From the NCBI RefSeq assembly GCF_001458735.1, contig NZ_CZQA01000010.1, positions 248,001 to 312,000 on the forward strand: 64,000 nt of DNA, in the 5' to 3' direction. Under the pieces are notes generated by a model. That model saw only the letters and a program-made list of their open reading frames with translations, was not told the origin of the DNA and made no database searches. Source of the DNA: Candidatus Nitrospira nitrosa (lineage in GTDB: Bacteria; Nitrospirota; Nitrospiria; Nitrospirales; Nitrospiraceae). Position numbers and translations under genes: made by a program. This document shows, one piece after another, positions 35,021-42,088 of the stretch. How positions within the stretch are numbered: position 1 is the first letter of the stretch; each line of letters opens with the position of its first letter.

Positions 35021-36311
35021 AAGACGAATCCTCCATCAGGACGACCTCTCGAACCGCTCGCTCGGCGTTCTTGACGGCACCCCTTTCGCAACCTGGGCCG
35101 TCCTCAGGACTTACGTCTCCGGCTACTGAGGGATGAGGGAGGATGATTGAACAGGCCGTGCCCTGCCCCACCGTGCTCTCGATATCGATCCGTCCATGGT
35201 GGGCGTCCACAATGGAATGTACGATAGCGAGCCCCAGACCGGTCCCCTCGTCTTTCGTCGTAAAAAATGGGTCGAACAAACGAGAGCGATGCGCTGGATC
35301 GATCCCCATACCGGAATCACGGACCGTCAGTCGCACCGCTGATGTTCCCAGCGACTGAAGCGGCTCTGGGGACAGACTGATCGCTAACTCGCCTCCGTTC
35401 GGCATCGCTTGGACGGCATTGACGATCAAGTTCACAACGACCTGCTTCAACTGCCCATCGTGGCACCAAATCGACGGCACCTCCCGGCTGATGTCCATGC
35501 GAATGTCTACGGGCGCTTTGGCAATTGCATGCGCAGCCAACTCCAGAGATTCGTTGAGTAACGATTCCGCGTGATGCCACGATCGCGTCAAGTGCATCGG
35601 GCGCATGTACAGCAGCAGATTCGCCAGAAGACCATCCATCAACTGAACGGCCTGTGAAATCTGCTGCGCGTACCGTTGCGTGGGCTCATGCTCGTTGAGG
35701 TCGCGTTGCAGCAACGACGCAAAAAGTTCCACACTGCCCAACGGATTACGGATCTCGTGCGCGATCCGACCGATCAGTTCACCCATCGCGGCAAGTCGAT
35801 CCTTTCGTTGCAATTGTTCTTCGAGTTGATAGACCCGGGTAATGTCCTGAAGCAGAACCAGCTGCCCGGAATCCTCACCGGAGTCGTTTCGAAGCGGGAC
35901 CTGACTGATGGAAACTACGCTCTGCCCAATGCGTTGCGGACGATCAGAAACAGTCAGCCCTCGATCCGCTAAGACCTCCGGGATGCAACGACTGTGTAGT
36001 TCCACATCGCTCCTCCCTAGGAGCTGCTCCGCGGCGCGGTTACTACGAGTGATGATCCCACGCTCGTCCACGACCACTACCCCGGTCGACAACGATTCAA
36101 GAATTCCATCTAAGCGCACGCGCATGGCTTCGTTGTCGACAAGCTGTCGACGAAGCGCCTCGTTGCTCTGCGCGAGTTCGGCATCCATCTCCTCCACGCG
36201 TGCCGTGAGTGCGCTATAGGATTGCTGTAACGTGTGTGCCGCCTCGTCAAAACTCTGAAAAGCCGCCTGTAAGAGGGCCCGTTCCTCCGGGTTTGTCGTC
36301 ATGTTGGTCAT
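35013..36311 (-). CDS. flrB: Sensor histidine kinase FlrB-like
   Basis: The likely partner kinase of FlrC. The 432-aa protein has no membrane segment, so it is cytoplasmic. An N-terminal coiled coil (residues about 15-65) leads to a PAS domain (ILESLSTGVVVVDERGIITRSNRAAEQLLG), then the phosphoacceptor His185 in GRIAHEIRNPLGS, and a HATPase domain (N box NLIVNAVQAMPNGG, DSGMGI, FTTKDEGTGLGLAIV). It lies between the TPR gene and flrC and overlaps both (4 and 8 bp), so the three are translated together. The signal sensed is unknown, probably a basal-body assembly state by analogy with FlrB/FleS. Confidence 0.9.
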   Translation of the reverse strand: MTNMTTNPEERALLQAAFQSFDEAAHTLQQSYSALTARVEEMDAELAQSNEALRRQLVDNEAMRVRLDGILESLSTGVVVVDERGIITRSNRAAEQLLGRSDVELHSRCIPEVLADRGLTVSDRPQRIGQSVVSISQVPLRNDSGEDSGQLVLLQDITRVYQLEEQLQRKDRLAAMGELIGRIAHEIRNPLGSVELFASLLQRDLNEHEPTQRYAQQISQAVQLMDGLLANLLLYMRPMHLTRSWHHAESLLNESLELAAHAIAKAPVDIRMDISREVPSIWCHDGQLKQVVVNLIVNAVQAMPNGGELAISLSPEPLQSLGTSAVRLTVRDSGMGIDPAHRSRLFDPFFTTKDEGTGLGLAIVHSIVDAHHGRIDIESTVGQGTACSIILPHPSVAGDVSPEDGPGCERGAVKNAERAVREVVLMEDSSYD

Positions 36312-38482
36312 AGCCCCTCCGCTTTTCCTGATTGCCGGACCGTTTGGGCAGCCCCCTTGAGCGATGCTGAGAGCCGATTTACCATCTCATCATCCGCACG
36401 ACCGAGTTCTGCCAGAGCCACCGTGGCGCGATCGTATTGCTTCAGCGCGGTCCAATGCTGAGCCGTTTGCAGGCGAGCCCATTCAGCTTGGCGCACTTTA
36501 GGCTTCTTCTCCAACACCGACTGATACACCGCGATCGCTCGTTCGTGGCGATTCAGCCGCGATAATGTGTCGGCGTACGCCAACAGCGTCTCGGAAGACG
36601 CGACGGCCCCGGCCTTGAAGCCTTCTTCATAGGCCAGAGCCGACTCTTCAAGCTTGTCCAGCTCTCCCAACGTCCTAGCCAGCTGAAGATACATCGCCGG
36701 ACGCTCTCGATGACCGGGATGGCGCAACAGCCATGTGCGGCACAGATGCAGAAGGCCCTGCATGTCTCGCTGCTGCCGCATCGCCTGTACCAGCAACAGC
36801 ACGACTTCCCCTTCGTAGGTTCCAAGCGGAAACTGAAAACGGTATCGTTCAAACACCTTCCGCGCCGCATCGGGGTCGCGCTGATCCAGATAGATTTTCC
36901 CAAGCCCTATCAAAGCCGGCTCGATCAACGCCGGATCGTTGTGGACCTTAATCACCTGCTGGTACAGACTGCTGCCTTCTGCCGCGAATCCCAGCCGGCG
37001 ATGCGCGTCGGCAATCTGCAACAAGAGTGGTGATCGCGCATAGCGTTGTCTCGCCACGGTTCCCTGCCGATGGAACAGACTGACCACCGTCAGATCATCC
37101 TGAGATGCGATCGCTGCCTCAATCCATGGAGTCAGCAGTACAGCCAGGCGGTCGACGGCTTTTGCAGCCCAGGGATCATTCACCTGCCCCGTCTTCAGAG
37201 TGATATCCCGGTAGAGGCCAATCGCCCGGTGCATGTCGTTGCTCTGCTCTGCGGCCTTCGCCAGGTAAAAGAGCGCCTCGCTCCCGGCTGGGTTCGCCGC
37301 TTCTCGCGTGGCAATGTCTTCCAATAAGGACCGATACGATGCGGCACTCTGGAACGGGGTCGGAACATCGTGCATCATGGCACTGACCGTGCGGCCGATT
37401 GACTCGACTCCCCCGGCCTGCATCATCTCCGTCTGCTGAACCGCCAAGCGGAGCTTGGCCGTCGTGGCCGGCACGCTATAGGGATAGAGCGCCGGAATGA
37501 GGGCGTACACAAACTCCGCGAGTCGCTGGTTGGCACCGGCCCTTAGGCTCTCGGCAAGCTGCAACAGCGCCGCAGGCGTATGTTCGTGGCGGGGATATAA
37601 ATTGTATAACAACAGGAGCAACTCTCTCGCGGATGCCTCATGCTGAAGCCTGATTTCCGTCACCGCGAACCGTTGAAGCGCAAGTGGGTCAGCTTTGACC
37701 AGACGAGGCCACCGTCGATAGGCGAGGTCGAAGAGCGGTTGCGCGTCCGCGTATCGCTGTTGCCGATACAAGGCATGGGCCATCCCCAACGTGGCACCTT
37801 GCAACAGCGGCTCTTGCTCAGTCCGTGTGCGCACATTTGAAAAGGCATGCTCAGCCTCGCTCCACTTGCCCATGGCCATATACGCATAGCCCAGACCGAG
37901 CAACGAGCGTGGACCGTCAAAGTGACGGCTCTCCGCATGAGCCATCGCTTGCTCATAGAAGACCTGAGCCTCTTGATACCAGCCTTGTTCAAAGTACAGA
38001 TCCCCGATCCGCCACTCTGCTCGCCGAGCATTGACCGACTGCGGATGGTCTCGCACGAGTTTCTTGTACTCCTGGATTCCCAACGCGCGACCTTGGCCTG
38101 AGGAGTCCTCACGAAGAGCCAGTTCAATGAGAAACGCTTTCGCGGACGGCACAAGCGGGCTTTCAGGGTAATCCGTGACAATCTTCGCAAAGAATCGTTG
38201 CGCCTCTGCCCACGCTTGCTTCTTGTAGGCAGACTGCCCCTCCTGCCACGCCAACCCATCGATCCCGGTCGACTGCCCTTCCAGCCGTGGACCATCGTCC
38301 GGCAATAACAGAGCAAGTCGTTCAACCGGCGCCTGGCTTTTCACCGCTGCCGGCCGGCTACCGACAGGGCTACTGGAACTCTTCCCGGAGGGAAGTGTCT
38401 GTCCAATGGCCACCGAAGGCACGACTGTCCAGACGACGAGCAGGACAATCAGTCGGACATATGGAAGACGGCATAGATTCAC
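36308..38482 (-). CDS. Exported TPR-repeat protein at the head of the flrBC unit
   Basis: The 724-aa product begins with a signal peptide (LPYVRLIVLLVVWTVVPSVAIG) and consists of many tetratricopeptide-like helix pairs (for example AYKKQAWAEAQRFFAKIVTDYP, then YEQAMAHAE and YADAQPLFDLAYRRWP), so it is probably a periplasmic scaffold. I do not know a named homologue. Its 4-bp overlap with flrB suggests a link to the signalling pair, perhaps presenting an envelope cue or assisting motor assembly, but this is inference. The start is a GTG at 38482 with no ribosome binding site. The sigma-54 site just upstream would place the transcript start only about 4 bases before it, implying a nearly leaderless message. 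Confidence 0.8.
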   Translation of the reverse strand: MNLCRLPYVRLIVLLVVWTVVPSVAIGQTLPSGKSSSSPVGSRPAAVKSQAPVERLALLLPDDGPRLEGQSTGIDGLAWQEGQSAYKKQAWAEAQRFFAKIVTDYPESPLVPSAKAFLIELALREDSSGQGRALGIQEYKKLVRDHPQSVNARRAEWRIGDLYFEQGWYQEAQVFYEQAMAHAESRHFDGPRSLLGLGYAYMAMGKWSEAEHAFSNVRTRTEQEPLLQGATLGMAHALYRQQRYADAQPLFDLAYRRWPRLVKADPLALQRFAVTEIRLQHEASARELLLLLYNLYPRHEHTPAALLQLAESLRAGANQRLAEFVYALIPALYPYSVPATTAKLRLAVQQTEMMQAGGVESIGRTVSAMMHDVPTPFQSAASYRSLLEDIATREAANPAGSEALFYLAKAAEQSNDMHRAIGLYRDITLKTGQVNDPWAAKAVDRLAVLLTPWIEAAIASQDDLTVVSLFHRQGTVARQRYARSPLLLQIADAHRRLGFAAEGSSLYQQVIKVHNDPALIEPALIGLGKIYLDQRDPDAARKVFERYRFQFPLGTYEGEVVLLLVQAMRQQRDMQGLLHLCRTWLLRHPGHRERPAMYLQLARTLGELDKLEESALAYEEGFKAGAVASSETLLAYADTLSRLNRHERAIAVYQSVLEKKPKVRQAEWARLQTAQHWTALKQYDRATVALAELGRADDEMVNRLSASLKGAAQTVRQSGKAEGL

Positions 38483-38496
38483 AGCGGGAAGACACC

Positions 38497-38512
38497 AGCA
38501 AGGCTCATGCCC
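38497..38512 (-). promoter_or_regulatory. Candidate sigma-54 promoter of the TPR-flrB-flrC unit
   Basis: On the minus strand the site is GGGCATGAGCCTTGCT, with correct GG-N10-GC spacing and TTGCT at -12. In Vibrio and Pseudomonas the equivalent flrBC/fleSR genes are also sigma-54 dependent. The very short predicted leader (about 4 bases) is a reason for caution. Confidence 0.55.
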
Positions 38513-38600
38513 TTCGCATCAGCCCAAAACATGAGGAAAATCAGGAGAATTATCGCGAGGAATTGAGAATCTACACGAATCGCGTCAGGACTGGCATCGA

Positions 38601-40058
38601 CTAGGTCGGAAGGTCGTCAATCTTTTGACTGGATATGCGGGGCCAGAGCGGAAGGGTTTCCACATGGGAGCGAGGATCAACCCCCTTGCGTTTCAGCTTT
38701 TCAACCAACGTCGTTCGATTCAAGTGGAGTAACTGCGCGGCTCTGGAGGTGACACCATTCGCTTTGCGCAACGCTTCCATGATGAGATGCTTTTCGTACT
38801 GCTCCACCTCTCTCGAGAGGTTGATCCCATCGTCGTTGAACCGAATGAACTGCTCCTTGAATTCAGGCGCGATCGACCGGCGACCGATTTTGGGAGGCAA
38901 GTCTTCGACCGCCAACGTCCCCTGTTTTTTTAGAACGACCAATCGCTCGATCATATTCTCCAACTCGCGAATGTTGCCGGGCCAGTCGTACTCGATCAAG
39001 AACTGCAGCGCATCTGACGAAAAGCCCGACACATCCGTATGCTTACTCTGATTGAAGCGAGTCAGAAAGTGCTCGATCAGCAACGGGATATCACTTCGTC
39101 GTTCTCGAAGTGGAGGAATCACAATGGGAATGACATTGAGCCGATAGAAGAGATCCTTCCGAAATCGCCGTTCCTCCACCTGCAGCTCCAGATCCTGATT
39201 CGTCGCCGCGATAATGCGTACATCCACATGAATCGTACGATTGCCGCCGACTCGTTCAAACTCCCGTTCCTGCAACACCCGCAGGAGTTTCACTTGCAAC
39301 GGGAGACTCATCTCGCCGATTTCATCAAGAAAGATCGTCCCGCCGTTCGCCAATTCAAACCGACCCATCCGCGAATGCGTGGCGCCGGTGAAGGCACCCT
39401 TTTCGTGTCCAAAGAGTTCGGACTCCAGCAGGTTTTCAGGAATGGCCCCGCAGTTGACCGGAACCAGCGGGCGGTCCCTCCGCAGGCTGTTGAAGTGGAG
39501 CATGCGGGCAACCAACTCTTTGCCGGTGCCGCTCTCACCTTGGATCATGACCGTACTGTCGCTGTCGGCGACCTTTTGCACAAACTCCAGCACCTGTTGC
39601 ATCGGCTCACTGACGCCGACCAACTGCTCCAACCGATACTGATCACGGACGGCTTTCCGTAGCAGATGGTTTTCCTGTCGCAGCCGATAAAACTCCGCCG
39701 CCTTTCGCACCACGACCGCCACGGTCTCAAGATCAAAGGGTTTGGTAATGAAATCAAAGGCACCGGACTTCATAGCCCGCACCGCGGTTTCAATTGTTCC
39801 GAACCCCGTCATCATGATGGGAATGATCTTGGCATCCTGCTTGACCAGACGATCGATGATCTCCAACCCATCGATATCCGGCAACTGCAAGTCCGTGATC
39901 ACGATATGAACGACCGACTCTTTGGCAACCTGAATCGCCGCGTGACCGTCTTCGGCCATGGACACGCCATAGCCCTCGTGCAGGAGCACCTCCTGCAGAA
40001 TCGCCCGGACGGCCGCATCATCGTCGACAATCAGTACGTTGACTGTGTTCATACTCAT
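38601..40058 (-). CDS. NtrC-family sigma-54 activator (FlrA/FleQ-like role)
   Basis: The 485-aa protein is complete: receiver domain with Asp56 (VITDLQLPDIDG), AAA+ domain with Walker A GESGTGKE (174-181), GAFTGA (221-226), and a C-terminal Fis-type HTH (ALRKANGVTSRAAQLLHLNRTTLVEKLKRKG). It stands upstream of all the flagellar units and is the only intact sigma-54 activator in the window, so it is the likely driver of the sigma-54 sites listed here. Unlike FlrA/FleQ proper, its receiver keeps the phosphorylation residues. No strong ribosome binding site was noted for the ATG at 40058. Confidence 0.9.
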   Translation of the reverse strand: MSMNTVNVLIVDDDAAVRAILQEVLLHEGYGVSMAEDGHAAIQVAKESVVHIVITDLQLPDIDGLEIIDRLVKQDAKIIPIMMTGFGTIETAVRAMKSGAFDFITKPFDLETVAVVVRKAAEFYRLRQENHLLRKAVRDQYRLEQLVGVSEPMQQVLEFVQKVADSDSTVMIQGESGTGKELVARMLHFNSLRRDRPLVPVNCGAIPENLLESELFGHEKGAFTGATHSRMGRFELANGGTIFLDEIGEMSLPLQVKLLRVLQEREFERVGGNRTIHVDVRIIAATNQDLELQVEERRFRKDLFYRLNVIPIVIPPLRERRSDIPLLIEHFLTRFNQSKHTDVSGFSSDALQFLIEYDWPGNIRELENMIERLVVLKKQGTLAVEDLPPKIGRRSIAPEFKEQFIRFNDDGINLSREVEQYEKHLIMEALRKANGVTSRAAQLLHLNRTTLVEKLKRKGVDPRSHVETLPLWPRISSQKIDDLPT

Positions 40059-40464
40059 ACAATTTGGAATGCGAAATGCGTAGCGGGCTTAGAATAATGG
40101 CCCAAGGCACCCATTGCAAGCGATATCAATTACTTTGACGAGGACCGGATGCGCAGTAGGCGATCGAACATCGGGACACCCTCCCCTCCGTCCATCCGAA
40201 CAGAGGGCGAATGCGCTGTCGTGATTCAGACCCGAGCTGCAGCAAGAAGCACGCATTGAGAAACAACTGAATTCCCTAACTGCGCCCTCGACGGGGTGGA
40301 TTATTATTTCACCCGGGCCCTGACGATCAATGCAGAGCAGTGAGTAACGCATTCAGCGTCCTTGTTATCCTGTGTAAATCGTTAGGGTACAACAGCCTGG
40401 TCCTATTGATCCAAACCAAGGAGTTGAGATGGGCTATATCTAATATGGTATAGTACAGCCGTCC
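40059..40464. other. Boundary region between flagellar regulon and accessory island
   Basis: No gene is supported here. An 87-codon minus-strand frame (40089-40352) is Cys/Ser-rich with no ribosome binding site and was rejected. The region contains the first copy of the direct repeat at 40270-40342. The probable higBA promoter lies at its right end: TTGAGA near 40424, then TATAGT near 40449, with an imperfect CTATA...TATAG dyad that could be an operator. Confidence 0.5.
40270..40342. repeat. Diverged direct repeat, copy 1 (left of higBA)
   Basis: It matches 41102-41177 in the same orientation. The right-hand third is nearly identical (shared core CCTGACGATCAATGC); the left part is about 70 percent similar by eye. 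The two copies bracket the toxin-antitoxin pair. Confidence 0.7.
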
Positions 40465-40746
40465 ATGTGGGAGATCTACGAACACCGTCGAGCGAGCAAG
40501 AGCCTTGATCGCCTTCCGGTCGAGTTACTGAAATGTTATGAGAAGTGGAAAGACATCGTACGAATCTCAGGCCCTGCCGGTTTACGCCTCATCAAGGGGT
40601 TCCATGACGAACAGCTTCGGGGAGAATGGGAAGGACATCGCTCATCACGATTAAATGCCCAGTATCGAGTGATCTACAAGGTTGAAGCGCAGCGAATCCT
40701 GGTAGTAGTCATGGACGTAACCGCGCACGATTATCGGAGGCACTGA
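40465..40746 (+). CDS. higB: RelE/HigB-type toxin
   Basis: The 93-aa protein has the RelE/ParE superfamily fold pattern: SKSLDRLPVELLKCYEKWKDIV helices, then LRLIKGFHDEQLRGEWEGHRSSRLNAQYRVIYKVEAQRILVVVMDVTAHDYRRH, with basic residues and the terminal Asp-Tyr expected of mRNA-cleaving RelE enzymes. Toxin before antitoxin and a one-base overlap with the next gene match the HigBA order. It is on the opposite strand from the genes on both sides. The exact subfamily is uncertain. Confidence 0.88.
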   Translation: MWEIYEHRRASKSLDRLPVELLKCYEKWKDIVRISGPAGLRLIKGFHDEQLRGEWEGHRSSRLNAQYRVIYKVEAQRILVVVMDVTAHDYRRH

Positions 40747-41012
40747 TGAAAACGAAGGACGTTCGTCCGGCAAAAGTACGGGCTGCGGTGTCGGTAGGCG
40801 AATCCGTTCGGATTGTCCGTGAACTTCAGGGGTTCACGCAGAGCGAACTGGCTCGCAGGACCAAAATTCCACAGTCCACTATCTCAGCGATCGAAAACGA
40901 CACCATTAATCTGGGCGTCGAACGGGCCAAGATGCTGGCGCTGGTGCTGCAATGCCACCCAGCCGTCCTGGTGTTTCCAGGCTGGGATGTGAACAAGCAG
41001 TCCGCTGCTTAA
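40746..41012 (+). CDS. higA: HigA-type antitoxin (XRE helix-turn-helix)
   Basis: The 88-aa protein has an XRE HTH (VRIVRELQGFTQSELARRTKIPQSTISAIENDTINLGVERAKMLALVL) and a short C-terminal tail. It overlaps the toxin gene by one base (TGATGA region), so the two are coupled. It should neutralise the toxin and repress the promoter upstream of 40465. Confidence 0.9.
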   Translation: MKTKDVRPAKVRAAVSVGESVRIVRELQGFTQSELARRTKIPQSTISAIENDTINLGVERAKMLALVLQCHPAVLVFPGWDVNKQSAA

Positions 41013-41101
41013 CCACCGATCGGCAATATTCAGCTCCGTCCACTCGCAACTCCTCAGTACGATACCAGAGCTGACCCTACCTTTTTTTGTAGAATGAACC
41101 A

Positions 41102-41177
41102 AATTCTCTAACCGTGCGATCGACGGCAGCGGATGTTTTTCTTGCACTCGGGGCCTGACGATCAATGCGGAGCGGTG
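41102..41177. repeat. Diverged direct repeat, copy 2 (right of higBA)
   Basis: Second copy of the 40270-40342 repeat, located between higA and the 3' end of the NPYG-repeat gene. Confidence 0.7.
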
Positions 41178-41187
41178 TGTGGATCTA

Positions 41188-41496
41188 TTACTGTCCTTCG
41201 ATTCGCAAGCCACGGCCGTAGGAATTGGTGGGACTGTCAGAACGATACGGGCTGCCGACGCCGTACGGGTTGTTGATGGAATCTTGGGAAAACCGCGAGC
41301 CGTATCGGCCATAGGGGTTGCTGGTTGAGTCCGTATCATACGGATTGGCGCTCAATTTGCCACGGTAGTTTCCCTGCTGATCATAGAGCCATGGCGCGTC
41401 AGTCGCGAAGGGATTCCTCGCCGATTGATTGCTGAAAGGGCTGCCGTAGGGACTGAAGGCAGTGGACACGCCAGATTCCAATAAGTCGATAGTCAT
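41188..41496 (-). CDS. Small NPYG-repeat protein of unknown function
   Basis: The 102-aa product consists largely of short repeats built on Asn-Pro-Tyr-Gly: NPFATD, NPYDTDSTSNPYGRYGSRFS, then SINNPYGVGSPYRSD and NSYGRG. It is rich in Ser, Asn, Tyr and Gly, lacks a signal peptide, and is likely mostly disordered or beta-turn-rich. Similar short Tyr-Gly-rich proteins occur as hypothetical proteins in other bacteria by my recollection, but I know no function. There is no strong ribosome binding site, yet the ordered repeats make a chance frame unlikely. Confidence 0.7.
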   Translation of the reverse strand: MTIDLLESGVSTAFSPYGSPFSNQSARNPFATDAPWLYDQQGNYRGKLSANPYDTDSTSNPYGRYGSRFSQDSINNPYGVGSPYRSDSPTNSYGRGLRIEGQ

Positions 41497-41713
41497 GCCT
41501 GACCCTGAATCTGCGTGTTGGTCTTCTGTTTATAGTGCAGCAGTTTCATTATAGGTTCCAGCCACCAGAGGGTACTTCGAACCCTCTATGATTTTGAGAG
41601 TTTGGATCGTGGTGAGTACCGCGTCGGGCTTGTGCCTGACGAGCTATTCGATCGCTGCTGTTCATGATAGCTCCACAACATACTTTGCCGCCTCTCCATG
41701 CGGCATTGAGCAC

Positions 41714-42088
41714 CTACTCCCTGTCTTTCCCGGTTAACTGAAACTCAAACAAATCGCAAGCCGTAGCAATGCCTCGCAAGTACACCAAGAACTCGTCAGC
41801 GGTCAGACCGGCACCAGGCACCCACGACTCGCCCACTAAGCGCCCTCGATCATCGACTCGAAACCCAACGAGGCTAACGGCGCGGTTGCGATACCAGGCG
41901 GCCAGCGCTGGATTGTCTTGCTCATCTACCATGGCGCGCCGTGCGATAACGGCGCGTAGTTCAACAGCCTCACCCTTTGACGCAACATCAACCCGATGCT
42001 GACGCCCACGGCCAAGCGTAACCACAACGGCTTCACCGTCAATCTGAACGTCCTGCGCTCCTGTGCAGAGTTTGCGCCAATCAATCAT
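41714..42088 (-). CDS. Small protein, last gene of the helicase-PLD operon
   Basis: The 124-aa protein starts inside the end of the helicase gene (4-bp ATGA overlap). It has an alternating beta/alpha pattern (RQHRVDVASKGEAVELRAVIA, then VSLVGFRVDDRGRLVGESWVPGAGLTADEFLVYLRGIATACDLFEF) that resembles YbjN or type III chaperone-like folds, which act as small binding partners. That resemblance is by pattern only. By position it is probably an accessory or regulatory subunit of the system. Confidence 0.8.
   Translation of the reverse strand: MIDWRKLCTGAQDVQIDGEAVVVTLGRGRQHRVDVASKGEAVELRAVIARRAMVDEQDNPALAAWYRNRAVSLVGFRVDDRGRLVGESWVPGAGLTADEFLVYLRGIATACDLFEFQLTGKDRE

Noticed and set aside
40104-40128. 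GGCAC...TTGCA on the plus strand, resembling a sigma-54 site.
   Set aside because: GG and GC are separated by 8 bases instead of 10, and no gene follows in that direction at a sensible distance.
40089-40352. Minus-strand 87-codon frame.
   Set aside because: Cys/Ser-rich composition without family resemblance, no ribosome binding site, and it covers the non-coding direct repeat.
40274-40387. CCCTAAC ... GTTAGGG inverted pair that recalls an integron attC site near a toxin-antitoxin cassette.
   Set aside because: The ends do not fit RYYYAAC/GTTRRRY, the second repeat copy lacks the partner sequence, and no integrase gene is in the window.
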